DNA of 44,499 nt, taken from assembly GCA_027355945.1 (NCBI GenBank), contig DAIEHA010000007.1:1-44499 (forward strand). Reading direction: 5' to 3'. Shown here piece after piece: positions 36,545 through 44,499 of this stretch. The notes under the pieces are model-generated. The model saw only the letters and a program-made list of their open reading frames with translations. It ran no database searches and was not told where the DNA came from. The translations under genes and the position numbers were made by a program. Source of the DNA: Candidatus Parcubacteria bacterium. Its GTDB lineage: Bacteria; Patescibacteriota; Minisyncoccia; UBA6257; 2-01-FULL-56-20. Each line of letters begins with the position of its first letter. The first letter of the stretch is position 1.

Positions 36545-37640
36545 AGAAGAAGAACAGGATCATCAGGAATATGATCGCGAAGACCACCGTCGCCACGAGG
36601 ATGAAGACAAGGCGGGAGAACGGAAGCCTTCCTTCAGCGAGGAGTCGCTCCTCGGCGGAGATGGATGCTGCATTGCCCTGGCGGCCCCCGGTCATGGCCG
36701 CGATCCGCCTCCTCACATACGCCCTCACGCCCCAGATGAATCCGAAGACGATAAGCACGAGGATGATGAGAAGTGCGAGTATCGGCACGATCGGGATGAT
36801 CCAGAAGGAGGTCTCCTGGGACACCGTCTTCTGGGCGTTATCCCCGTAGGTAAGGGACATCACCGCATCGAACCTCCCCATCATGAACCCTCCGCTCGTC
36901 CAATTCACCGTGAATGTCCGGTCCTGTCCCGGAAAGATCGCGTCATTCGAATCATTCATGATGACCGTCCCCACCTTCTGTCCGAACATGTTCGTGATAT
37001 CGATCGGGCCGCGCGGGCGGAGCAGGACATTCCCGGTATCGGCCGCATCTGCCGCAAACGTCACGTTCGCATCCTGATAAAGACCCTTGTCCGTGGAGAA
37101 AGAACGTATCTCTGCCGTCTCATTCGCCTGTCCCGCGATCCTGAAATCGAGGAGCGAACCCACCTCATACCCGATGCCGGTCCCCGTAAACTGAGGGCGC
37201 GTGGCGCCATAGGTCACGAAAATCGCCCCATAATGGCCGCCGGGGGCGGCGGTCGAGGGGACGTTCACGGTGAACGGTACGATGACGGCCCCGCCTGCGG
37301 GGATGGTGATCACCGGACTCTGGATGCTCACCCAGGAAGTGATGCCGTATTCGGGCACCGAGGAGCTGCTGAACACCGGTTCGCCACCGCTGTTGAGGCC
37401 CGAGATGTCCTTCACGCTCACCGTGTAGGTCCGCGATACGGGATCCGGATTCGTGACGGTGATCGATGTCGAAAACTTATCGCCGGGATTCACGATCTGC
37501 TGGAAGATCGCGGGCTGCACCTTCACCCCTGTCGCATTGGCTCCCGGGGTTCCCGGAGCGGACTGCGCGAATGCGATCCCTCCAATAAGAGTCGCGACGG
37601 CTGCACCGGCAAGGACCGCTCCCCACGCCTTTTTCTTCAT
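36537..37640 (-). CDS. DUF916-like membrane-anchored protein (copy A)
   Basis: Signal peptide, NPGDKFSTSITVTN, VNVPSTAAPGGHYGAIFV, DTGNVLLRPRGPIDITNMFGQKVG, FWIIPI + TM. Confidence 0.72.
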   Translation of the reverse strand: MKKKAWGAVLAGAAVATLIGGIAFAQSAPGTPGANATGVKVQPAIFQQIVNPGDKFSTSITVTNPDPVSRTYTVSVKDISGLNSGGEPVFSSSSVPEYGITSWVSIQSPVITIPAGGAVIVPFTVNVPSTAAPGGHYGAIFVTYGATRPQFTGTGIGYEVGSLLDFRIAGQANETAEIRSFSTDKGLYQDANVTFAADAADTGNVLLRPRGPIDITNMFGQKVGTVIMNDSNDAIFPGQDRTFTVNWTSGGFMMGRFDAVMSLTYGDNAQKTVSQETSFWIIPIVPILALLIILVLIVFGFIWGVRAYVRRRIAAMTGGRQGNAASISAEERLLAEGRLPFSRLVFILVATVVFAIIFLMILFFFFG

Positions 37641-37688
37641 TACATGCATCGTATCATGCGCCGCCGCACCCTTTCAAGCCTTGAGGGC

Positions 37689-38822
37689 TTAGAAGGTCGG
37701 GGTTGCGACGTAGATGAGGTTGTTCGTGTAGTCGTTCGCGGCAGGCTGCAATGTACCGATCTCGATCCGATAGGCCACCTTCGCGGTTCCCACGTTCTGC
37801 GTCGTTCCGTCCGCAGGACCGTTCCATGCGAACACGGTGAGCGTGGAGGTGGGATTGATGCTGCCGGCATAGAGCGGCGTGGACGTACCGAAGCTTGGCG
37901 CACCGACGATCGAACTGCTCACATCGTCGCTCGTGACGCCGAGATGGCCGTAGGTCGCAGGCTGATTGATGACGTTGCTCGGCGCGGCCCACGGACTCGG
38001 CGTGGATGTCGCATTGCCGTTATCGAAAAGATGGATGGTGTTCCCCGTCTGGCTCGTAAGGTCCTGGTCCTCGTGGACGGTCACCGCAAAGCCGTTTGCG
38101 GCGTTCGTCGTCACATACAGCTGCTGACCGAGCTCGGCGTGGGTGTTCGGTGAGATCACGCCGAATGGGACCGTGGTCGAGGTGGATGCGCCCGTCGTCG
38201 TTGCGCCGTTTCCAAGCGTCGTGGAGGTCGCAAGCCCCGCCACCGTAAAGGTGAAGGTCGTAGCAACCGCCGCCGTCACATTGACGCCATTCACGATCGC
38301 GACGCGGGTTGCCGCGGAATTCGTGCCTGCCGCGACGTTTATCACATAGGACCCGGTGCTCGTCGGGTTCGTGATCGTATTATTCAAAACTTTGAGGGTG
38401 ACCGTTCCCGCGGGGATCGTTGCGCCGCCGCATACGGTGAATACAAGGGAGTTCGTGGTGGTCGCCACGCTGACATTGTTACCTCCGTTGTTACAGGTAT
38501 ATCCGGTGATGGTCATCCCGGTCGAAGTCACATCTGCAAGCACGACGCCGCCTACGTTGCCGAATGCGCTCGTGTTGGGATCGAAGGTATACGTGATCGT
38601 CTGCCCCGTCAACGTGCTCGTCGAATCAGTGAATACTATCGTATGATTCGCTGCAAACCCCGGGCGGGAATCGGACAATGTGTCGCTCACTGAAGTAAGG
38701 CTCACTGCGTGGGCGGTGTTCACAAATCGAAGCATCGTGCTCCACGAAACAAGACTTACGATCAGACCTGCTGCGACCGCGATTGCGACATCGCGATTTG
38801 TCATCGTCCTTTTACTAAACAT
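37689..38822 (-). CDS. TM-anchored surface protein with C-terminal IYVATPTF motif
   Basis: N-terminal TM; PFGVISPNTHAELGQQLYVTTNAANGFAVTV..YRIEIGTLQPAANDYTNNLIYVATPTF*. Confidence 0.7.
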   Translation of the reverse strand: MFSKRTMTNRDVAIAVAAGLIVSLVSWSTMLRFVNTAHAVSLTSVSDTLSDSRPGFAANHTIVFTDSTSTLTGQTITYTFDPNTSAFGNVGGVVLADVTSTGMTITGYTCNNGGNNVSVATTTNSLVFTVCGGATIPAGTVTLKVLNNTITNPTSTGSYVINVAAGTNSAATRVAIVNGVNVTAAVATTFTFTVAGLATSTTLGNGATTTGASTSTTVPFGVISPNTHAELGQQLYVTTNAANGFAVTVHEDQDLTSQTGNTIHLFDNGNATSTPSPWAAPSNVINQPATYGHLGVTSDDVSSSIVGAPSFGTSTPLYAGSINPTSTLTVFAWNGPADGTTQNVGTAKVAYRIEIGTLQPAANDYTNNLIYVATPTF

Positions 38823-38885
38823 TGGATACTCTTTGTTGAAAGAGGGGTTTGCTTTTTTATTCGACTTGTATTCATTCTATCACAA

Positions 38886-38920
38886 CAGGTTATCCACATC
38901 GCAAGGGGTACTTATCCACA
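38886..38920. promoter_or_regulatory. Pair of perfect TTATCCACA (DnaA-box-like) sites upstream of 37689..38822
   Basis: CAGGTTATCCACA 38886-38898 and TTATCCACA 38912-38920. Confidence 0.45.
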
Positions 38921-38952
38921 GGCGCTCAAGAATGCGCGCACTCGGTCCGCGA

Positions 38953-40062
38953 TCACTTCTTTCGAAGGTCGACTGTCCCCTTCGGATCGCTTCGCGGAAC
39001 CTGCGGACGAGGAGGTTCGTGCGGCGCACTCGGTCCCGAAGAACCATATCTTCCCATCTCGCGTTCGAGCATCTTCTTCACGTATCGACGGAGCAATATC
39101 ACAAACCCTCCTATGACAAGAAGTGCGATCACGCCGTCCTCCGCGAGCATTCCGAGCGGCAGGACCCAGAATGTGAGGGTCTGGGACACGCTCTTCGTCC
39201 CATCGACGCCATAGGCAAGGGTCACTATTGCGGTAAAACGCCCGATATCCCATAGATTTCCTGGGCCCTGCCATTCTTCGCTGAACTTACGGCTGCTCGA
39301 TGGCAGCACGTATCCGAACGTCTCCTCTTGGTTCACCGGGACCGTTCCCTCCTCCTTTCCGAACGCATTATAGATCTGGATCTCCCCCACCGGACGCACA
39401 TGGACGTTGCCGGTGTTCGCGAACACCAGATTGAAATTCACATCCGGCCGCTGATAGAATCCTTTGTCCGTGGAAAATTCCTGGATGTTCCCGGATTCCT
39501 TTATATCCCCCGATACGGTGACGAATATGAGCGCCGAGATGAAGCTCGATATGCCGATATGCGACCCCGACGCGGGAGACCCCTCCGGCGATTGAGTCCC
39601 GATCAGGATACCGGCGTAATGTCCTCCCGGGGATGCGTCTTTCGGGATGTTGATCGAAAAAGGGACGTCAGCCGCGCTTCCCGGCGGCACCACCGCGGTG
39701 GACGATCCGAGTGTTATCCAGTTCGCCAAGGCGTCGGGATCTCCCGCAATCTCCGAAAGATTCTTGAAGGTGCCATGACCCTCCTGATCTGAGGGCGCAA
39801 ATCCCATCACGGTCGCCACCACGGGAAGCGGCGCCGCATTGGTGTTCACCACGCGGATCGAACTCGCCCATGCGTCCCCCGGCGATGCGTTCAACGTAAA
39901 GAACGGGGGGGTGATGGTGAGCGATGTCGCATCGGCCGACTGGGCCGCCGCACGGGGAAGGAAGCACGGCGCACCTGCCGCAAGCGCGACGAGGATGAGC
40001 ACCGCACCTGCCGCAGCGCGGCGCGCATTCGCAAACGTCATTGTGTGCGTAGCATCATTCAT
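38953..40062 (-). CDS. DUF916-like membrane-anchored protein (copy B)
   Basis: FFTLNASPGDAWASSIRVVN, INIPKDASPGGHYAGILIG, NTGNVHVRPVGEIQIYNAFGKEEG, FWVLPL + TM. Confidence 0.75.
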   Translation of the reverse strand: MNDATHTMTFANARRAAAGAVLILVALAAGAPCFLPRAAAQSADATSLTITPPFFTLNASPGDAWASSIRVVNTNAAPLPVVATVMGFAPSDQEGHGTFKNLSEIAGDPDALANWITLGSSTAVVPPGSAADVPFSINIPKDASPGGHYAGILIGTQSPEGSPASGSHIGISSFISALIFVTVSGDIKESGNIQEFSTDKGFYQRPDVNFNLVFANTGNVHVRPVGEIQIYNAFGKEEGTVPVNQEETFGYVLPSSSRKFSEEWQGPGNLWDIGRFTAIVTLAYGVDGTKSVSQTLTFWVLPLGMLAEDGVIALLVIGGFVILLRRYVKKMLEREMGRYGSSGPSAPHEPPRPQVPRSDPKGTVDLRKK

Positions 40063-41059
40063 GATGGTGGGGGTGCTTCAGGTCTATCACCTGCTTGTTC
40101 TTCAGAAGATGCTCGATGAGTTGGCGCCTGCGATGATGCCGCTTCGCATATCCTCGATGCATGAACACGGCGGCCGCGATCACAAGAATGAGCAATATGA
40201 TGAAGATCACGAACAGCTCCTTCCATGGAAGGATCCAGAAGAGCGCCGTATCCGCGAGCTGGGCGTTCTGCGCTCCATAGGTTGCTTCCAATCCTACCTT
40301 ATATTCCCCCATGCTGCCGCCCGCACCATTCCATGTGGCGGTGAACTGCTTGGTGGTTCCCGGCGCGATGGAATCGCCGCCTGGATTCACGGACACCGAC
40401 CCGAGCTCGTGGCCGATGCGATCATAGAAGATCACGTCCCCTCCCGGATCCGATGGGATGTCGCCCGTGTTCTTGATGGCGTAATCGACCGTCATCGGGA
40501 ATCCCGATGATATTCTTTTTTCCGGACCGAAACTCACAAGCTGAAGTTCCTCTTTGAGATCGGAGATGACCGTGAAGTTCACGAGTGCCTGAGGGGCGCC
40601 ATTAAGATTCTTCTCCGCCTCGTCCCTCGTCCCTCCCTCCACAAAGGCAACCACGGCATGATAATCCCCCGCCGTCGCATACGGATTGATCGTCACGTTC
40701 ATGGGAATGGTCTTGGTCTCTCCGGGAGCGAAGATCATCGCCCCGCGAGAGATCCCGATCCAGTCGGCAAGGAGCTCCGGCCTGTTGGAACTCGCCGGAT
40801 CTATGAAGGGTTGCGTTCCGCTCGCGGTAAGTTCGTATACCGATGCAAAGATGTTGAGCTGCCTGCCGCTCGTGTTCGTGACCGTGAGGGTGTAGTTGAA
40901 CATGTCATCCGGGATCCCGTTCCCATCGATCACCGCGGGTGCGACCGTAAGATCCGCGGCATGCGCAACGCGCGTGGCGAATGCGCCCGCCGCAGCGGAA
41001 AACGCCGCGATGGCGACGATGAGCAGGAGCAGGTGTTTCATATTCTTCTTCATTGTCAT
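40055..41059 (-). CDS. DUF916-like membrane-anchored protein (copy C)
   Basis: Same architecture, FWILPWKELFVIFIILLILVIAAAVF TM; overlaps copy B by 8 nt. Confidence 0.7.
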   Translation of the reverse strand: MTMKKNMKHLLLLIVAIAAFSAAAGAFATRVAHAADLTVAPAVIDGNGIPDDMFNYTLTVTNTSGRQLNIFASVYELTASGTQPFIDPASSNRPELLADWIGISRGAMIFAPGETKTIPMNVTINPYATAGDYHAVVAFVEGGTRDEAEKNLNGAPQALVNFTVISDLKEELQLVSFGPEKRISSGFPMTVDYAIKNTGDIPSDPGGDVIFYDRIGHELGSVSVNPGGDSIAPGTTKQFTATWNGAGGSMGEYKVGLEATYGAQNAQLADTALFWILPWKELFVIFIILLILVIAAAVFMHRGYAKRHHRRRQLIEHLLKNKQVIDLKHPHHHE

Positions 41060-41066
41060 GGCGTCA

Positions 41067-44000
41067 TCAGAAGACGGGGGTTGCGATATAGATCACGTTA
41101 TCGTTGTAGTTCCCGTTCACCTGCGTCAGTCCCGCTTGAACGCGGTATACGACATTGATCGTGCTCGTGGCGGGTCCGCTCGAATATCCTATCTCCGCCG
41201 GCGTGGACGTGAGCGCGGCATATGAATCGTCCGCGGCGAACCGCGTCGATCCTCCCGAGAGCACCGGACTTCCCGGATGATACCCGTAGCAGGCCGTTGA
41301 GGTCGCGGTGCACGCCGATGACCATGGCAGCGGACTTCCGTTCGTGGCATCCACGCCCGGCAGGATATAGCCGCGTCCGTTCATGAGCGGCGCATCCTGG
41401 AACGCGTACAGTTCGAACCCGTTGGGCGCATCGGTCGAGATGAGAAGCTGCTGCGCCGCCATGGAGCTTGTGGCGATCGTGAGCGTTCCAAACGAGATCC
41501 CCGCCGGTGTGGATGATGCGGTCGTTACGACGCCGTCGGTCGAAGTCCCTTGCGGCATGCCGCTCACCGTAAAGGTGAGGAGCGCCCCTTCCACCGCAAG
41601 ACTTGGATACGATGAGGTGCTGTAAAGTGCCACGGGTGCTCCGGTGCCGTTGTTCACAAGGCGGAAGAAATAGGTCGCGTTCGTCGTCGCACCGTCCCCG
41701 ACGATGGTGAACTCGTACTCGGTGATGGCGCTCGCCTGCTGCGCAAAGGTCGAGGAGCTTATTCCCGATGTGTTGTGCGTACCGCATCCCGGTCCCACGC
41801 CGCTCGCGCATGCATTCGAGTCTGAAAGCACCGCGGTCGAGATCACTGCATTATCCGTACCCCCCGTCGATGTGGCATAGCACCATTGCGACGCAGAGGT
41901 GCAACTCCCCGTCTCCGCGACATACCCCACCCCTGAGGAAAAATTGCTATACGTGGAATATTGAAGTCTGAACTTCACATCGCTCCCCGAAACATTGTTC
42001 GCCTCCGCTACCGCCACGCGAAGCTTGATGATGCTCCCGTTCTGCGCGGTCGAGGGCGCGACATTCTCCCCCGCGAGCGGGTTCACCGGCGTCTCATCGT
42101 TCGCGTCGCCGTAAAATCTCCAGTTCGCCGATTCCGGGTTGAACGGCGCCGTCGTCACGGCAGGATAATATACGTATGAATCGAGTGGCGTCCCGCTGCT
42201 CTTCACCATGCGGAAGCAATACGATGCCGAGGAGCTCGTGCTGTTGTATTGGAGCGCCCAATCATATTCGATGTTGTCCCCGATAAGCGAACGATAGGGG
42301 TTCGCCGCGGATGGATTGGCATCCGTATACACACCGTCGCGCGTGGATACGGAGAGCAGGAGCGTGGTGAGCGGCGTACCGTTCGCCACGCCCGCATTCG
42401 CATATCCGGTCCATGGCCCCGCGCCGCCGATCGCGCCCACGTCGCTCCATGATGCGACCGCGCTGCACGACGTCGTCATCACCCCGTACTGCAGCTTGAA
42501 TGCCTGCGTTGATGTCGGGAGCACCGCGCCGCCGAGCGTCACCGCCATGCGAAGACGCAGCACGCTTCCGTTCGTCGGAGGAGAATCCGCGGCCGTGATC
42601 GCCATATTCTCCCCGAGCGTCGACGTGCCCGCGGGCCACGCCGCGGTCGGCGTGAGCGCGTTCGCATTCGTATACCACCGGTAATAGTTCTCTGCGAACG
42701 TGGAGCTCGCGGCGATCACGCTTATCTGAGGATAGACAGTATACGTACCGATCGACGCCCCGTTGTTCGTCGCTTGAAAGTAATATGTCTGCCCGAAGGA
42801 AGCGCCCTCCGTCGCCTGGATGTTCCATTCGAGCTCCGTGAATTGATTCGTGTTGAGCGTGATCACCGGCGCAGGGGTCGTGCTTTCCAGCATGAAGCCG
42901 CTCACGAATGCCGCTGCCGCCGGAGTGAGAAGATTGTGGGTCGGATCAAGATCTGCGAAATATCCCGATGGACATTCGCGGAACGCCGCGGCGATCGTAG
43001 AACAGGTGGGGTCGACGGGCACGGGGGTCCACGGCCCCGCCGTGGAGGTCGCATATTCCAGACGGAACGCCGCGCTTGCCGCAACATTCCCGTTATTGGA
43101 AAATTCCATGCGCAGCCGCACGCTCGTGTCCTCTGTCGTGCTCGTCGGGGTCGTTTCCGCGGCGCGCCATGTCGCCGAGGGAACCGTGTCCACCTCGGGG
43201 TAGTTCACGTAGCCGTCAAGTGAGGCCCCTGCGCCGGTCATCATGCGGAAACAATATGCCGCACCGGAGGATGCATCGTTGTCCTGCACGACGAAATCCC
43301 ATTCGCCCGCCCCGTTCGCGGGAATGGGGTTCGGGTTCGTCGGCGAGGGATTCTGCTCCACGTACGATTCGGGGACGGTGGAGCTCGCGAGGAGCGTTGC
43401 GGCGAGCGTCGTACCGTTCGTCGTGCCCGCATTGCTGTAGCCGCGCCACGGCACGGACGATCCTGATGCTCCGACATCCGCAAAATTCGCCGATGGCACT
43501 CCGCTGCACGATGCCGCGGTTCCTTTGGGTGCATATTGCAGCTTGAACGATTGCGTGGAACTCGGGAATGCCGCGCCGCCCACCGCGATATTCATCACGA
43601 TCCTCACCGCCCCTCCCGAGACGGTTCCTGTCGCCGCAACGTCCGGCGCGGCGAGCGAGGATGTTGGTTGGACCGCGTCGGCATTTTTGTATATCTGGAA
43701 ATCCTGCTGAGTGAGCGTGGCCGAGGGCATTGCGGTGAACCCCCCAAGCCCCACCCCCGTCGCAGGTCCCACGGTGCCCGCCGCAACCGTGACGTTCGCC
43801 GAGGGATTCGCGATCGTAAGCTCGAAGGTCTGGCCTCCGGGAGAGGAGGATGCGATATCCACTTTTGCATAGATGCAGACGTTCGCGGTACCCACGGGCA
43901 TGGTGCCCGTCACGGTCGCTTGTTCCGATGCATTGAATGAGCCTCCTGTTGCGTTGAAGAGGGTCGCTCCCGCAGGGATGCTCGAGGTGGCGCAGGTGGT

Positions 44001-44499
44001 CGACGCCTGATAATAGAGGGCGAGGTTCCCGAGGTATGCGTTCGCGTTCAGGGTGCCCGAGGCGGTCACTGCGATCTGCGTGACGTTCGTGGAACCGGAA
44101 TCCCTCGCCATCGTGAATGCGCCGCCGGTGTAGAAGCCGGCTGCGGGGACGGTCGTCGTCGCGAACTGGGATCCCGTCGCTCCCACCGCGACCGAGGCGG
44201 GGGCATAGGTGATGACGATGATGCCCTGGGTGCCTGCGGCGCCGGCGCCCGCGACGCACCCGGCATTCGCGCATCCTCCTCCGCCGCCTCCACCCGCACC
44301 CCGTACACCCGCAACGCCGCCGCCCGCACCCGCATTCGTTTTGAAATTCGCACCTCCTCCTCCGCCGCCTCCTCCACCGGACCCGTATGTGGTCCACTCT
44401 GTGCCGGCTGTTCCGGTGCTGCCCACGACAGTGGTACGGCCGCCGGTCCCTCCTCCTCCGCCTGCACCGCCAAAAGTACCATCGCCCTGCCCGCCCGTG
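41067..44499 (-). CDS. Giant surface protein: glycine-rich N-terminal region, four tandem ~150-190 aa modules, IYIATPVF C-terminus (5' end beyond window)
   Basis: Frame open to right window edge (..GGQGDGTFGGAGGGGGTGGRTTVVG-STGTAG..); repeated FKLQY..YCFRM..YPxV units. Confidence 0.8.
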   Translation of the reverse strand, partial: TGGQGDGTFGGAGGGGGTGGRTTVVGSTGTAGTEWTTYGSGGGGGGGGGANFKTNAGAGGGVAGVRGAGGGGGGGCANAGCVAGAGAAGTQGIIVITYAPASVAVGATGSQFATTTVPAAGFYTGGAFTMARDSGSTNVTQIAVTASGTLNANAYLGNLALYYQASTTCATSSIPAGATLFNATGGSFNASEQATVTGTMPVGTANVCIYAKVDIASSSPGGQTFELTIANPSANVTVAAGTVGPATGVGLGGFTAMPSATLTQQDFQIYKNADAVQPTSSLAAPDVAATGTVSGGAVRIVMNIAVGGAAFPSSTQSFKLQYAPKGTAASCSGVPSANFADVGASGSSVPWRGYSNAGTTNGTTLAATLLASSTVPESYVEQNPSPTNPNPIPANGAGEWDFVVQDNDASSGAAYCFRMMTGAGASLDGYVNYPEVDTVPSATWRAAETTPTSTTEDTSVRLRMEFSNNGNVAASAAFRLEYATSTAGPWTPVPVDPTCSTIAAAFRECPSGYFADLDPTHNLLTPAAAAFVSGFMLESTTPAPVITLNTNQFTELEWNIQATEGASFGQTYYFQATNNGASIGTYTVYPQISVIAASSTFAENYYRWYTNANALTPTAAWPAGTSTLGENMAITAADSPPTNGSVLRLRMAVTLGGAVLPTSTQAFKLQYGVMTTSCSAVASWSDVGAIGGAGPWTGYANAGVANGTPLTTLLLSVSTRDGVYTDANPSAANPYRSLIGDNIEYDWALQYNSTSSSASYCFRMVKSSGTPLDSYVYYPAVTTAPFNPESANWRFYGDANDETPVNPLAGENVAPSTAQNGSIIKLRVAVAEANNVSGSDVKFRLQYSTYSNFSSGVGYVAETGSCTSASQWCYATSTGGTDNAVISTAVLSDSNACASGVGPGCGTHNTSGISSSTFAQQASAITEYEFTIVGDGATTNATYFFRLVNNGTGAPVALYSTSSYPSLAVEGALLTFTVSGMPQGTSTDGVVTTASSTPAGISFGTLTIATSSMAAQQLLISTDAPNGFELYAFQDAPLMNGRGYILPGVDATNGSPLPWSSACTATSTACYGYHPGSPVLSGGSTRFAADDSYAALTSTPAEIGYSSGPATSTINVVYRVQAGLTQVNGNYNDNVIYIATPVF

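Noticed and set aside
35859-38153. 764-aa plus-strand ORF
   Set aside because: Antisense to dockerin, TM, DUF916 and surface genes with recognisable signal peptides/domains; R/H/D-rich translation typical of shadow ORFs in high-GC DNA
38886-38920. Origin of replication suggested by clustered TTATCCACA boxes
   Set aside because: Only two boxes together, no dnaA/dnaN neighbours or obvious AT-rich unwinding element; promoter-associated placement fits better
1-44499. CRISPR arrays, rRNA genes, transposases, integrases
   Set aside because: No regularly spaced direct repeats, no rRNA-like sequence, no transposase/integrase motifs seen in the ORF track
1-44499. Recoding of TGA (as in Gracilibacteria/SR1)
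   Set aside because: TGA is used as a normal stop (e.g. ATGA overlap tsaE/exonuclease) and conserved genes are full length without in-frame TGA
17797-44499. Classical cellulosome for polysaccharide breakdown
   Set aside because: Despite cohesins and dockerins, no glycoside hydrolase, carbohydrate esterase or clear CBM was recognised in the cluster

Overview
High-GC bacterial contig. The domain content (truncated MurE-like ligase, cohesin/dockerin and DUF916-like membrane-anchored surface proteins, stand-alone 5'-3' exonuclease, histidine kinase with SHQLRGP H-box) suggests a Patescibacteria/CPR (Parcubacteria-like) genome; this assignment is inference. The left ~17 kb is mainly housekeeping on the minus strand: truD, a methyltransferase, a 2H-phosphoesterase-like gene in an AT-rich island, tRNA-Arg(CCG), an amino-acid permease, a LOG-like protein, a beta-CASP MBL nuclease, def, murE-like, ruvA, holA, pyrG, a histidine kinase, a 5'-3' exonuclease and tsaE. 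rpsT and three insulated orphan genes lie on the plus strand. From ~17.8 kb to the right edge there is a ~27 kb block read entirely on the minus strand that encodes an envelope system. It has two dockerin->cohesin gene pairs, a lamin-tail-domain protein, FN3/Ig-like proteins, four DUF916-like single-span proteins, a MacB-type ABC permease and an ATPase with a long C-terminal extension, an Hsp20, and large repeat-built and glycine-rich surface proteins sharing C-terminal domains. Main hypotheses: a cohesin-dockerin-organised cell-surface assembly, and widespread leaderless transcription (-10 hexamers placed 6-7 bp before the start codon at nine genes).
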